Source: Clostridiaceae bacterium HFYG-1003
GTDB lineage: Bacteria > Bacillota > Clostridia > Clostridiales > Clostridiaceae
Length of the DNA stretch: 64,000 nt
NCBI GenBank assembly: GCA_024579835.1
Contig: CP102060.1
Location: 124,001 to 188,000 of the forward strand
Reading direction: 5' to 3'
The notes beneath the pieces are model-generated. The model was not told the DNA's origin, did no database searches, and worked only from the letters and a program-made list of their open reading frames with translations. Numbering within the stretch: position 1 is the first letter of the stretch; each line of letters starts with the position of its first letter. This document shows, in pieces, positions 10,528-21,200 of the stretch. The position numbers and the translations under genes were made by a program.

Positions 10528-10752
10528 TCAATTATTTTCTGTAACATTGCCATCTGAAACCGCTGAACAAATATCACCGATGTCACATTGTAAAACTTCA
10601 CAAATTGATAGCAATACGGCAACAGAAACAGGTTCGTTTTTATTCAGCTTTGTGATTGTTCCTGCCGATAATCCGGTTAGCTTTCTCAAATCACTTTTCT
10701 TGATATCTCGCTTGATAAGCTCAATCCATAATTTCTTATAACTGATATTCAT
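10528..10752 (-). CDS. XRE/Cro-type helix-turn-helix regulator of the defence operon
   Basis: This small 74-aa protein is essentially one Cro/CI-type DNA-binding domain: DIKKSDLRKLTGLSAGTITKLNKNEPVSV contains the helix-turn-helix and recognition helix. It ends 26 bp before the SNF2 gene and is read with it. Of two ATG codons, 10752 has AGAGGG at a normal 6-base spacing; 10758 is too close. By position it probably senses or limits expression of the defence genes behind it. A BrxR/CapW-type role is not indicated because no ligand-binding domain is present. Confidence 0.85.
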   Translation of the reverse strand: MNISYKKLWIELIKRDIKKSDLRKLTGLSAGTITKLNKNEPVSVAVLLSICEVLQCDIGDICSAVSDGNVTENN

Positions 10753-11116
10753 ATTCATCCCTCTTTTATCACCGACTTTTGCTTTGCGGGCATTGTAATC
10801 CGGGCATTATAATAACCATTACATTATAAACCAGATATCGTAAACTTACAAGAATTAATAGCAAATCAGTAAAGAAACTCACAACATTATGTGATAAATG
10901 ACTACAATTTAATGAAGTGGGATAAAAAGAGGCGTAGTTGAAGAGAAATTGTACTGTCTTAATGTCCTGTTTTTTCTGGAAACAATCGTGGCAAGCAGGG
11001 CAAGGTGGTACACACCTTGCAATTTTGCTTGTTGGGGAGCATCCCCAATCCCCACTGAACACACAATAAATTGTGTGGCTGCGCTCATTGCGTGAGCTGA
11101 AAAAGCATAGGCAATA
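10753..11116. promoter_or_regulatory. Gene-free interval with operon promoter region and two hairpins; candidate ICE oriT
   Basis: No convincing gene is visible here. The right half holds two clean hairpins: gcaaggtg/caccttgc (11000-11007 with 11013-11020) and ttgggga/tccccaa (11032-11038 with 11042-11048), joined by an AT-rich spacer. Paired short hairpins of this kind are common at transfer origins, and the interval lies next to the relaxase gene, so an oriT is a reasonable guess. The left, AT-rich half should contain the promoter for the minus-strand XRE-led operon, but I cannot place -35/-10 boxes with confidence. Confidence 0.4.
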
Positions 11117-12517
11117 CTATCGTTGATTCTGTGTCTTTTCGTTCTCTTTTGCAGGTGCTTCACTCTGTAAAAGCCGGTCTATATTTGCCTTTGCGGTCAA
11201 TACTTCCTGCATTTCTTTCTTTGCAGCGTGGTATGTCCCATAGGCTTGTTTCTTTTTGGAAAGCAGCTCGGCATACTCGGCTTGCAGAGACTTAACCGTT
11301 GGCAGTTTTTTCAGTTCAAGCTCATCGAAGGCCGCCTTAGACGCCTTGTGTAATAGAAGGTCGGCAGTATGTTCTTCATAGAATTTTTTGGAGTAGCCTG
11401 CTTTGCGGTAATCAGTATAAACATCACGGGTTTTTGCGTAATTGATGATGTGAGCTTTCAGTACCGCAATCTCTGCCATACGCTTTTCCGCAGCCTTGAT
11501 TTCCGTAGAAAGTTGATTGAAATTGTTGGTGGCGGTCTGTGATTTTTTCTCTAAATCCTCATAGGCAAGAAGCTTGTTTTCCGTTAAGAAGTTTATAGTC
11601 TGTGCCATCTGCTTGAGGTTAAAAATTTTAGCCCACTGTTCATAGCCTGCACCTTTGCCGGTCTGTAATTTCGCCTGTATATCCACAAGTAAATTGACAC
11701 GGGGCTGAGGCTTTTGGTGGAGGTCTTTCTTTGTAGCCTGAGCTTTCTCGCCACTGATAATTGCCTTGATTTCTTCTTCTGAATAATCATTACCGAGAGA
11801 ACGCAGGCGAATGAATTTCTTCTGATTTTCACCCTTGAAGGACAGGTGGTTTCCTTGTTTTATTTCATAGCCTGCCAGTTTCATTTCTTCCAAGAAGACT
11901 GTGAAATTCGTAGGCTTTTTTGTAAGGATTTCGTCAATAATCCGGCGTAGCTTTTCAGAGTGGGAGAGCGGCTTTTTATCGCCTAACCACTTGCCATAAT
12001 GATTCTTTCCACGCTTTGGATTTTCGATGATAGACAGACTGTTTTCTAAGCATAGGCGATCAGAAATTTTGCGGACTGCTTTCCCGGAGCCTAAAAAATC
12101 CCTGAACTTTTTTGTGCAGTCCAAGGAAGTTGAATTAAAGATAATATGATTGTGAATATGGGCTTTGTCAATGTGAGTTGCAACGATAAAGGCATGGTTT
12201 CCTTTTGTAAAGCTCATACCTAATTCATAGCCGATTTTGTTGGCAAGCTCAGGTGAAACCTCATCCGGCTTAAAGGACTGGCGTATCTGATAGGCTATCA
12301 CATCGCTCTCTTGCTGCCTGCCTGTAATATCAGAATACTGCCTTTTTGAAAGGAGAAATTCTCCCTGTATGGTTTTGGGGTCGCACTCATAAGAGCTGAT
12401 GTATTCGCCCTCGTTTGTCTTGTCTGGATTTTTCGCATAATCGGTACGATCTGCAAGGCAATCCGCAATGGATTTGCCTTTGTTTTGGTGCATAGAAATT
12501 AAACGTGTGGTAGCCAG
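11117..12517 (-). CDS. MobP-type relaxase (Tn1549-type)
   Basis: The protein nicks the transfer origin and stays bound to the DNA strand during conjugation. Its HUH metal-binding motif is visible as HIDKAHIHNHIIFNST in the N-terminal third, and the C-terminal third is a long charged helical region. The first ATG is at 12493, but the family N-terminus (ATTRLIS before MHQNKG) is encoded further upstream. That reading begins at a CTG (12517), seven bases after a perfect AGGAGG. I take CTG as the start (466 aa). Either a rare non-ATG start or an ATG-to-CTG mutation lowers its expression. Confidence 0.87.
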   Translation of the reverse strand: MATTRLISMHQNKGKSIADCLADRTDYAKNPDKTNEGEYISSYECDPKTIQGEFLLSKRQYSDITGRQQESDVIAYQIRQSFKPDEVSPELANKIGYELGMSFTKGNHAFIVATHIDKAHIHNHIIFNSTSLDCTKKFRDFLGSGKAVRKISDRLCLENSLSIIENPKRGKNHYGKWLGDKKPLSHSEKLRRIIDEILTKKPTNFTVFLEEMKLAGYEIKQGNHLSFKGENQKKFIRLRSLGNDYSEEEIKAIISGEKAQATKKDLHQKPQPRVNLLVDIQAKLQTGKGAGYEQWAKIFNLKQMAQTINFLTENKLLAYEDLEKKSQTATNNFNQLSTEIKAAEKRMAEIAVLKAHIINYAKTRDVYTDYRKAGYSKKFYEEHTADLLLHKASKAAFDELELKKLPTVKSLQAEYAELLSKKKQAYGTYHAAKKEMQEVLTAKANIDRLLQSEAPAKENEKTQNQR

Positions 12518-12612
12518 GATAACACCTCCTATATTAAAATCTAATGGCTGTCTTTAAGGCCTGCAATATGGTAAAATATTCTAATATAATACTTTACGGA
12601 AGGGGAATTATT

Positions 12613-14424
12613 ATGCTGTCAGAAAATGAAAAAGATATATGCAAAAACCTATATAGATACATAAAAATCGATTTATATGATTGTATTGATTCAGAAATAT
12701 TTCTTAAATCTACGGTTCAGGAGTTAGGTGAGTTTTATTTCAATAAAGCTGTTGAGAGTGTTGACGGTGCAAACAACAGACTGCTTAACACGGTCATTAA
12801 ATCTGTTCTAAAAATAGAAATTAGTACTCCAGATGATTTCTATGTATCTCTGTGCAACATGATTGGCATAAAAGAATTGCCAAAGGATAAGCTTATTATA
12901 ATTCAGGAAGAATACGACAAAATATTCGTTCAACTGTATAATTCGTTTTTACATAAGGTAAATACGAGAATCAATATTATTGATTCTCAACTTTTATCAA
13001 CAAAAGGCAGTATAGCATCTTTAGAATCAAAAACACCAAGTCTTTCTTTAATTAGGGATTTAGCTACCGAAGAAAATCTTTTACAAGAGTACCATAAAAA
13101 GTGTAATGAATTGAGAACACAGAAAGAAATGATATTATTCTCAAAACAACACGTGGAAAGGCAATTGAACCGTTTCTGTAATTTAAAAGAACCACAAAGT
13201 ATCAGCGAGACTCTTCAGGGCTTGGCCCTAAATCTGTCGAAGGATACTATGATTGATGCTGCCCTTGAATTTTCATTTTATAAAGAGGCTCTCGAAATTG
13301 CAGGTGATCATTTAGATAGACCGCACGCCTTGTTTTTCAAAGTGAAACTATATACTGCTATTGATGCTCTGCACAGGAATTGGCATCGTTCTATTCATAT
13401 TAAAAGTGATGAAGAACGAGTGAGTGATCTTAATCTTGCCAAAGAAAAAATTCCTTCTGTTGACGAACTTTATACACATAAAAATTCTAATTCTCAATTA
13501 TATCTAAATACATTAAGGCAATATGTACAGGATCACGATGTAATAAATGAATTATCTAACTTGATTGAATTAAGTGTTTGTCTAAGAGAAAGGAAAGAGG
13601 TATTACTTAAAAGTTTGACTCTGTTTAAATCCAATGACTTTATAATATTCAATCATATTATTCCGTTGCAAATAGAAGGGATGTTTGGGGATTTTTTGAA
13701 AGACGCTACTACGTTTAATCGGTTTACAAGTATGACAATTCACATAAACGATGTTCTAAAAGAAAAAATCCAACATTTACAAGATATACAGGTCGACATA
13801 TATCCTGAAGTAGTTGAATATTTCATGTACTATTTCAACAACATAATTCGCAATCGTATTGCGCATGGTAATTACAAAACTCTTTTCAATAATGGAATAT
13901 CGGCTGAGATATTTGCTTACGAGTTGCTGCTCGATCTAAGCATTTTAGTTCATATGCTATCACGTAAAAGTGAAACCGATAAAATGCATCGTTTTATATC
14001 AGATTATAAAGCACGGTATACTAAGTTAATTAAATCTGGGGAGCATCCACATTTTGGAGCAATGTTCAACGATATGATTGGAGATAAAATCATATCGGAC
14101 TATGACTCTATTGAGAAAAATCGTCCACTTCAAGTAGCATATTGGCTTGTAAATCCATATTATGAAAGAATCTTTGAGTCAACAGGTGATAAAACGGATT
14201 TAATGGAGCTAAGGACAGATTTTCTGAGCCAGGAATTTTGGGAATATGTTGTAGACTCATTGACCAAAAGGATTGAGAGCAATTTCGGATATGAATCAAT
14301 AAATATGGAGTTTCTAGCAGTTGTAAACGGACTTTTCAAATGCGATACAAGCCCAGAAGTAAAATCCTTACTTGGAAAAGCAAATGCTGCACTACAACAA
14401 ATTAAAAAAATGCAAAGAGAATAA
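12613..14424 (+). CDS. Unrecognised 603-aa protein with HEPN-like RNxxxH motif
   Basis: I do not recognise the family. The start at 12613 is chosen for its AAGGGG site; an upstream in-frame ATG at 12544 lacks one. A charged, coiled-coil-like stretch lies around residues 120-195. Near the C-terminal third is FNNIIRNRIAHGNY, with R413-N414-x3-H418 (13849-13866), the pattern of HEPN ribonucleases; the flanks look helical as HEPN requires. The gene is on the plus strand, AT-rich, and sits alone against the 5' end of the relaxase gene in an otherwise minus-strand backbone. An abortive-infection RNase carried as ICE cargo is inference; no toxin-antitoxin partner is seen. Confidence 0.6.
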   Translation: MLSENEKDICKNLYRYIKIDLYDCIDSEIFLKSTVQELGEFYFNKAVESVDGANNRLLNTVIKSVLKIEISTPDDFYVSLCNMIGIKELPKDKLIIIQEEYDKIFVQLYNSFLHKVNTRINIIDSQLLSTKGSIASLESKTPSLSLIRDLATEENLLQEYHKKCNELRTQKEMILFSKQHVERQLNRFCNLKEPQSISETLQGLALNLSKDTMIDAALEFSFYKEALEIAGDHLDRPHALFFKVKLYTAIDALHRNWHRSIHIKSDEERVSDLNLAKEKIPSVDELYTHKNSNSQLYLNTLRQYVQDHDVINELSNLIELSVCLRERKEVLLKSLTLFKSNDFIIFNHIIPLQIEGMFGDFLKDATTFNRFTSMTIHINDVLKEKIQHLQDIQVDIYPEVVEYFMYYFNNIIRNRIAHGNYKTLFNNGISAEIFAYELLLDLSILVHMLSRKSETDKMHRFISDYKARYTKLIKSGEHPHFGAMFNDMIGDKIISDYDSIEKNRPLQVAYWLVNPYYERIFESTGDKTDLMELRTDFLSQEFWEYVVDSLTKRIESNFGYESINMEFLAVVNGLFKCDTSPEVKSLLGKANAALQQIKKMQRE

Positions 14425-14427
14425 AAT

Positions 14428-14501
14428 AGCAGGAGCATAATAATCAAAACAAGAGTAAATAAACGGCTTTTGCGACTTTGTTTTATGAGAATGCTCCTGC
14501 T
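14428..14501. repeat. Interrupted inverted repeat after the HEPN-motif gene
   Basis: A perfect 11-bp inverted repeat, agcaggagcat (14428-14438) and atgctcctgct (14491-14501), starts 3 bp after the stop codon. Inner complementary segments aaaacaa and ttgtttt strengthen a long hairpin. It may end transcription of the plus-strand gene, or mark the end of the inserted cargo unit. Confidence 0.5.
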
Positions 14502-14553
14502 TTGCGTCATTTAAGGAAGAAATCCTAAAAATACTTTTGTCACCCTTATATCA

Positions 14554-14838
14554 TCAAATTGATTTTAGCCTTTCATTGATTCCACCCACTGTGCCGATGA
14601 GCCAAGCAGCGAGCATGGGGATTCCATAAGGGCTGATGAGAAAGGCAATGAATAATGCGCTTATGCCTTGTTTTGTTTCGCCCAGAATCAGCATTGTTGC
14701 CAGTCCAAGTGCGAAGAAGAAAAATGCTAAAATTGAAAGCAGCATCGAGCTAAATATACAGACAAACTGGCACACAAGTAAAACGACAGATATCATAAGG
14801 GTTACAGGGAACAACAATATTTTAAGCAGTATTCGCAT
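14554..14838 (-). CDS. CD1845-like small membrane protein
   Basis: This 94-aa protein has three hydrophobic helices (about residues 5-30, 33-53 and 60-85) and ends in a short basic tail (NERLKSI). The sequence pattern fits the CD1845 family found next to mobC in Tn1549-type elements; the function is not known. It lies 68 bp after mobC on the same strand. Its placement between the relaxase and mobC suggests a transfer-related role in the membrane, but that is inference. Confidence 0.7.
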   Translation of the reverse strand: MRILLKILLFPVTLMISVVLLVCQFVCIFSSMLLSILAFFFFALGLATMLILGETKQGISALFIAFLISPYGIPMLAAWLIGTVGGINERLKSI

Positions 14839-14906
14839 AAAAACCGACCTCCATTTCTATGAGATAAGCGTACCAAAGCTTTTTCTTTCTGTCCATGATA
14901 TGGAAT

Positions 14907-15242
14907 TTAAATTGTAGAAAGGCGGCAGAGTATTTCATCTGCCGTCTCCCAAAGCTTGTCATAGCTTACTCTTAATTCTTCAATGTCATCATCGTAGATA
15001 TTGCCTGTTTCATGCACTCGCTTGGTGAGTTGGTTTAAGCTATTGCTGGTTCGACGAAGGAGGCTTACCAGTTCCAGTATATCGGATAAATCAAGCTGTA
15101 TGACATAGCCATCCACCGCCATTTTGCGGAGATAGGCTCCTAAATTTTTTGTGCCGAGCTGTTCCATTTTTTCTGCTATAAAACTGCGTTCTTGTTCCGT
15201 CACCATAAAGTGAAGTTGAATATTTCGTATTCTTTTTGCCAT
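14907..15242 (-). CDS. mobC: MobC-type relaxosome accessory protein
   Basis: The 111-aa protein begins with a ribbon-helix-helix-like segment (RNIQLHFMVTEQERSFI) followed by LGAYLRKMAVDGYVI. This is the pattern of MobC/TraJ-like proteins that bind oriT and help the relaxase nick. The C-terminal half is helical, with NSLNQLTKRVHETG. Its start codon shares a base with the stop of the giant upstream gene (TAATG), so translation is probably coupled. The relaxase should be its partner, although the HEPN-motif gene and the CD1845-like gene now lie between them. Confidence 0.87.
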   Translation of the reverse strand: MAKRIRNIQLHFMVTEQERSFIAEKMEQLGTKNLGAYLRKMAVDGYVIQLDLSDILELVSLLRRTSNSLNQLTKRVHETGNIYDDDIEELRVSYDKLWETADEILCRLSTI

Positions 15243-18200
15243 TATCGTGCCTCCATTTCTTTCTCGTGCTTTACCTTTAGCTCCTTTCCAACTTTTGGCG
15301 GCTGTTTTAGGCTCTCTAAGATGGAGGGTCGGTCTTTTTTACATAGAGCATCGCTGGAAGGGGCATGGCCGCCTGCATCCATATTAAGCTCAGCATCGAG
15401 GGTAGAGAGTCGAACGGTTTTCTCCTTTAGCTCCTGCTCTTGAGGGAAGGGCTTGCCAAGCTCTGCCTTTGCAGCAGCTTGTTGATTGTAGAGATTGTCC
15501 AGCTGATTCGTGACTGCTTTTAAGCGTTCAGGCATTGCAGCAAGAGCATTGTCAATACGAATGAGATTGCCCCTTGCATCCATACCGAGCTTAGCAGGAT
15601 GGCTTATTGCACCCTTTAGTGTGAGTTGAAACTCCCTGTTAAAGCTGTCAAAGGATAGATGCATGGAAAAACCACGGTAGCTGCCAATCTCCACGGATTC
15701 ACTGCCTTTTACTTCTTTGCAGGCCTCCAAGAGTGCTGCGCCTGCGTTGTCCTTATCGGTTAAGGTATCGCTTTTAATGACCATCGGCATAAATTCACCG
15801 TCTTTTGGGATGTGCGCTTTCAGGGTCTGCAAATCCTGCTCGAAGCCTTTGATGTAGCCTTTATTTCTTTCTATGTTCTCTGGAAAATACTTCAGCAAAT
15901 TATCCTCAAGACGGTATTGGCTGCTTTGGTGGTTTGATTTTAAAAGCTTGAGCCTTGCCACATCAATATCCAAATCCATCTTTTCCTTTATTTTGGGGTT
16001 GCCCGCACAAAGAGCCTTGATTTCGGCATAGGAGAGAGCTGCCTCATCTACATCCTCGCAGGAACGGACAGGACTTTTGGAAGTCATAATTTGCGAGATG
16101 AATTTTTGCTTGTTTTCGACGGTCTGCCAGAGGTACGCATCAAAGGTCGCCTCAGTTACATAGCGGTAGATCCCGACTTCCTCATTGAGGTTGCCTTGCC
16201 GCTCTATTCTGCCTGAACGCTGGGTCAAATCTCCCGGACGCCATGGGCAGTCAAGGTCGTGGAGGGCTACAAGCCGATCTTGGATATTTGTGCCTGCGCC
16301 GCACTTTGCAGTACTGCCAAGCAGAACACGGACATCACCGCTGCGTACCTTTGCAAATAGTTCTTTTTTTCGCACTTCTGTATTTGCCTCATGGATAAAA
16401 GCCACCTGATGCTGGGGCATTCCCATTGATACCAGCTTGCTACGAATATCATCATAAACATTAAAACCAATCGTGCCAGTTTCAGCCACGCAATCAGCTA
16501 GGGTGTCCTCAAGTGCTGCAAGTTTAATACCGTTAATGGTTTGTGAACCTGCCTTTGCCGCCCGTTCGTCCTGAGACATAGCCCTTCCTTTAGGTGTGGA
16601 GATATCGCAAAATACAAGCTGTGTCAGCTTATCCGCAGAGCCTTCTTGCCATATGCGGTAGATGTTGTTGACACAGGCATTGACTTTACTTGCTTCATCG
16701 TCAGGAAGGAGGGGGTTAATGATACGTTGGTCAAGCCCAAGCTTTCGACCGTCGGAGGTGATTTTAAGCATATTATCAACGGAAGGATCAACCTTATTTG
16801 CATGGACTTCGGCAGCCCGTTTAGACAGTTCCTTTACCATATCTGATTGAATTTCTGTAGGCTTTACGGCAACAGTTTCATAGATTACTTTTGGGGTCGG
16901 CAAGTCCAACTGGTCTGCGGTTTTGATATCCGCTACTTCCTTGAACATCGACATCAGCTCAGGAAGATTAAAAAACTTGGAAAAACGTGTTCTTGCACGG
17001 TATCCGGTGCCTTCTGGGGCAAGCTCAATAGCCGTAACTGTTTCGCCGAAGGTGCTTGCCCAGCAATCAAAGTGGGTAAGCCCGTTTTTTTGTAACGTGT
17101 TGTACTGCAAATATCGCTGCATGGTATAAAGCTCCGTCATGGAGTTGGATATTGGTGTGCCGGTGGCAAAAACAATGCCTTTTCCGCCGGTCAGCTCGTC
17201 CATATAGCGGCATTTGAGAAACATATCACTGGATTTTTGAGCGTCAGAGGTGGAGAGTCCTGCCACGTTTCGCATTTTGGTATATAGGAACAGATTTTTA
17301 TAGCTGTGTGCTTCGTCAACGTAAAGCCTGTCAACACCAAGCTGCTCAAAGGTCACCACATCATCTTTGCGCTCCTGAGCCTCCAATTTCTTTAGCCGTT
17401 CCTCCAGTCCTTTTTTTGTGCGTTCAAGCTGTTTAACTGTAAAACGTTCACCACCGCTTGCCTTGATTTCTTCAATACCATCAATGATTTCATCAATCTG
17501 CTCACGGAGTAAGCGTTCCTGCCGTTCTATAGACATGGGGATACGCTCAAATTGGCTGTGACCAATGATGACTGCATCATATTCTCCGGTGGCGATCCTC
17601 GCACAGAATTTTTTGCGGTTTCTCGTTTCAAAGTCTTTCTTCGTAGCTACCAAGATATTTGAGGCGGGGTAAAGCCTTAGAAACTCGCTTGCCCATTGTT
17701 CGGTCAAGTGATTGGGTACTGCAAAGAGCGGCTTTTGACATAGCCCTAAGCGTTTGCTTTCCATTGCTGCGGCTACCATTTCAAAGGTCTTGCCTGCACC
17801 GACTTCATGGGCGAGCAGGGTGTTGTTGCCATAAAGAATATGAGCAATGGCATTGACCTGATGGGGTCTTAGGGCGATTTCGGGATTGATGCCGCCAAAT
17901 TTAATGTGCTGACCATCATATTCACGGGGACGGATGGAATTGAATTTTTCGTTGTACTGCCTGACAAGAGTTTGCCGTCTGTCTGCATCTTTGAAAATCC
18001 ATTCTTGAAAGGCGTCTTTTATAGTCTGCTGCTTTTGCTGTGCCAAGGTGGTGGCATCCTTGTTGAGCACTCTCCGTTCCTTTCCGTCGGGATCGGTTAC
18101 GGTGTCATAGATACGAATATCACGAAGATTTAAGGTGTCTTCTAAAATGCGGTAGGCATTGGCTCTGTCAGTGCCGTAGGTTACATAAGCAGCCACGTTG

Positions 18201-21200
18201 TTGTAGCCGATGCTGTTTTTATTGGTGATGCTCCATTCAGCAGTGAAAGGGGCGTATTTTACTTCAATATCTCCCTGATGCCGCCAAGGGGTATCAAACA
18301 GGTCATACATGAACTGCTCGATATAGCCTTTGTCTACCCAAGTTGCACCAAGACGGACATCAATTTCAGATGCTTCAAGGTCTTTTGGCTGCGCCGCCTC
18401 CAGTGCAGATACATTTGGTAAATAAATATCCGATAACCTTGCTGCCAGCTTTGCAGTGCGGAGCTTTTCACGGACATTTCCAGAGAGGTATTCATCGGCA
18501 GTCACATAGGCGGGCTTCTCTTCATTCTGGAGATCCGGCAGGCGAAAAACAACACCCGTCAATTCTTCGGCAAGCTGTTCTTCCGGTAAGCCTGTGAGCT
18601 TTGCCATGTATGCCATGTCCACTGTCGCCTTTTCTCCTATTGATACAGCTAATGCCTCACTCGCAGTATCAACGGAAGTAATGGCAGCTCTTTTTTTGAT
18701 GGTGCGCTTGGTGAACATATCGGCTTTGGCTTTCAAATTGCCGTTTTCGTCTACATCCTCAAGAGAGCAAAGAAGATAATAAGAATTGTCCTCGCTAAAG
18801 GCAAGACTGTTTCCACGACTGTTAATCAGTCCATAATTTGAGGTAAAACTGTCATAAAGTTGGTTTAGGTGAGCTTGTTCCTGCTTGATCGTATCATCGC
18901 CATAATCCTCAAGCTGATATCGGATAAGGTCATTGACACATTCTCTTAAGTTCACCAATCCTGCAATGCGCTCCTTTGCCGTTTGATTCAACTCAGGGCG
19001 CACCATGCGGCTGTTTTCACGGTAGTAGACTTCACCGTCTATGAGGGTATAGGAAAAGTTCTTTACTGTAGGATCTGCAGGAAGCGTAGTGGAGGAGCCT
19101 ACTTCTATATCAGGTAGCTCAGCTTCGGGGATATGACCATCGATGCTTGCCATAGCTGTCATTAGCTGTTCGGCTAGGTCAATATCGGGAATCGGTGAAC
19201 AGGTACTTTCCATGCCAAAGGGTCCGCTTTTCATTTCCATCGTTCCAAGGATCATTTCAGGATGGTCGGTAAAGTATCTGTTCAGGGTAATGTCATTTTC
19301 ATTTTTGTCGAGGTAAATCCAATCTCTATCTACATCAATGGGTCTATCACGCTTTTGCAGAAACAAAATATCACTGGTGACTTCCGTGCCTGCATTTTTC
19401 AAGAAAGCATTGTTCGGCAGCCTGACGGCTCCTAAAAGCTCAGCTCGCTGTGCAAGGTATCTGCGAACTTCAGGTGATTGCTTATCCATTGTGCCTTTCG
19501 AGGTAATAAAAGCAATAACACCGCCTGGGCGGACTTTATCAAGTGCCTTGGCAAAAAAATGGTCGTGAATGAGGAAGCCTTGGGTATTGTATCGCTTTTC
19601 GTTAAGCTTATAATTGCCAAAGGGAACGTTGCCGATTGCAAGGTCAAAAAAGCTGTCAGGCAGCTCTGCTTTTTCAAAGCCAGTTATGGCAATATTGGCA
19701 TTGGGATAAAGCTGTTTTGCAATCCTGCCGGTGATGCTGTCCAGCTCAATTCCATAGAGTCTTGAATCTGCCATACTTTCAGGGAGAAGGCCGAAAAAAT
19801 TGCCAGTGCCACAAGCGGGTTCCAAAATATTGCCTGTGCTAAAGCCCATGCGTTCAACGGCACTGTAGATTGCCTTGATTACGGTAGGACTGGTGTAGTG
19901 AGCGTTTAGCGTGGAGGCTCGTGCCATATCGTATTCGTCTTCAGACAAGGTTGCTTTAAGTTGATCAAATTCCACTGAGAAGCTGTTGTTATCCCTATCA
20001 AAGACTTCTGATAAGCCGCCCCAACCGATATACTTCGACATGATCGTTTGTTCCGCTTTAGTAGCGGGGCGGTTTTCCTTTTCAAGTACCTGCAAGGTAG
20101 TAATAGCAGCAAGATTTCTCTGGAATTTCTCGCGCTTGCTGCCTTCGCCTAAGTGTTCATCAGTAATGCGGAAATTATCAGCCTTTTCGTATTCGGGTTT
20201 GGGCTGCGGATAGCGCTCCAATAGCTGTAAGAAGCTTTCTCTGCTTTCTGCTCTAAGGATAGGATTGAAAAGTGAGGGGTCACGAAGGGTAACATCATGT
20301 TGTCCGATTTTTTCAATGATGAAGGCAGTATTACTTTCAAGATAGACCGTATCGCCGGGGGCATATGGAATGGGAGGGGGTTGCACCAGTTCACGTTCTT
20401 GCAGGGAGGTATCCAGTCCTGCAGAAGTTTTTTCACGGCTTTCAAGCTCGGTTTTTTCCTCAGCAGTTAAATAGCGGTCAGCCATAACCAAGGCACGAAG
20501 ATGTTTTTCGACATCTTCCCATTTTAAAGCCACCTTATTGTTGGAATGGTAGTGCTGTATCACCATGCCTCTTGAAGGTTGATAATCAACGAATCCACTT
20601 GTGCCATCGGTGAAGGTGTGGCTATGGCCATAAAATCCATATTCCTGTTTTAAAAAATCAATGGCAGTTTTGCGATCAGGCATTGCTTGGTAAAGCTGGT
20701 GGACACGGAATTTTCCATCCTGCGTGCCTGTGCCACGCAAAAGCTCGTGTTCTATCTCTGCCAAGGATAAAGAAAAAGCAGAGGGCATTTTGCTCTCTGC
20801 TATACGCTGGATTTGTTCTTCTTCTGTTGGGAAAAGAGTTAATTGTAGATTAACTCCGCCAGTATCAGTTCCTCGGCCTGCGATTTCAAGCTGTTCATGT
20901 ATCCCACCCATTCCATCTGATGGGTCATCTTGTCGGGAGGTGCCTGCGTTTTCTGTAGATCGGTCATAATCTGTTCCATCCGTCTGGTTGCTGTTTGGTC
21001 TATCTCCAACAGATGGGGATAGAGTTTCTCGCTCAGGATCAGGGAGTTGAACAAAGCTGACCGATGCTCCTGAAGGTAAGTTTTGCGCATCCTCCCATAT
21101 TTGCCGAGTGGCTGTTCCTGTGAGGCTATGCTCAGGTTTGGTATCTGATAATCTCCGTTCTTCTGATAAGTGATGTTGTTCATGTTCGCTGCTCCTTTCA

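Noticed and set aside
10769-11163. Two open frames of 84-97 codons between the XRE gene and the relaxase end
   Set aside because: No ribosome sites, no recognisable domains, and they run through the hairpins and the relaxase 3' end; more likely chance frames.
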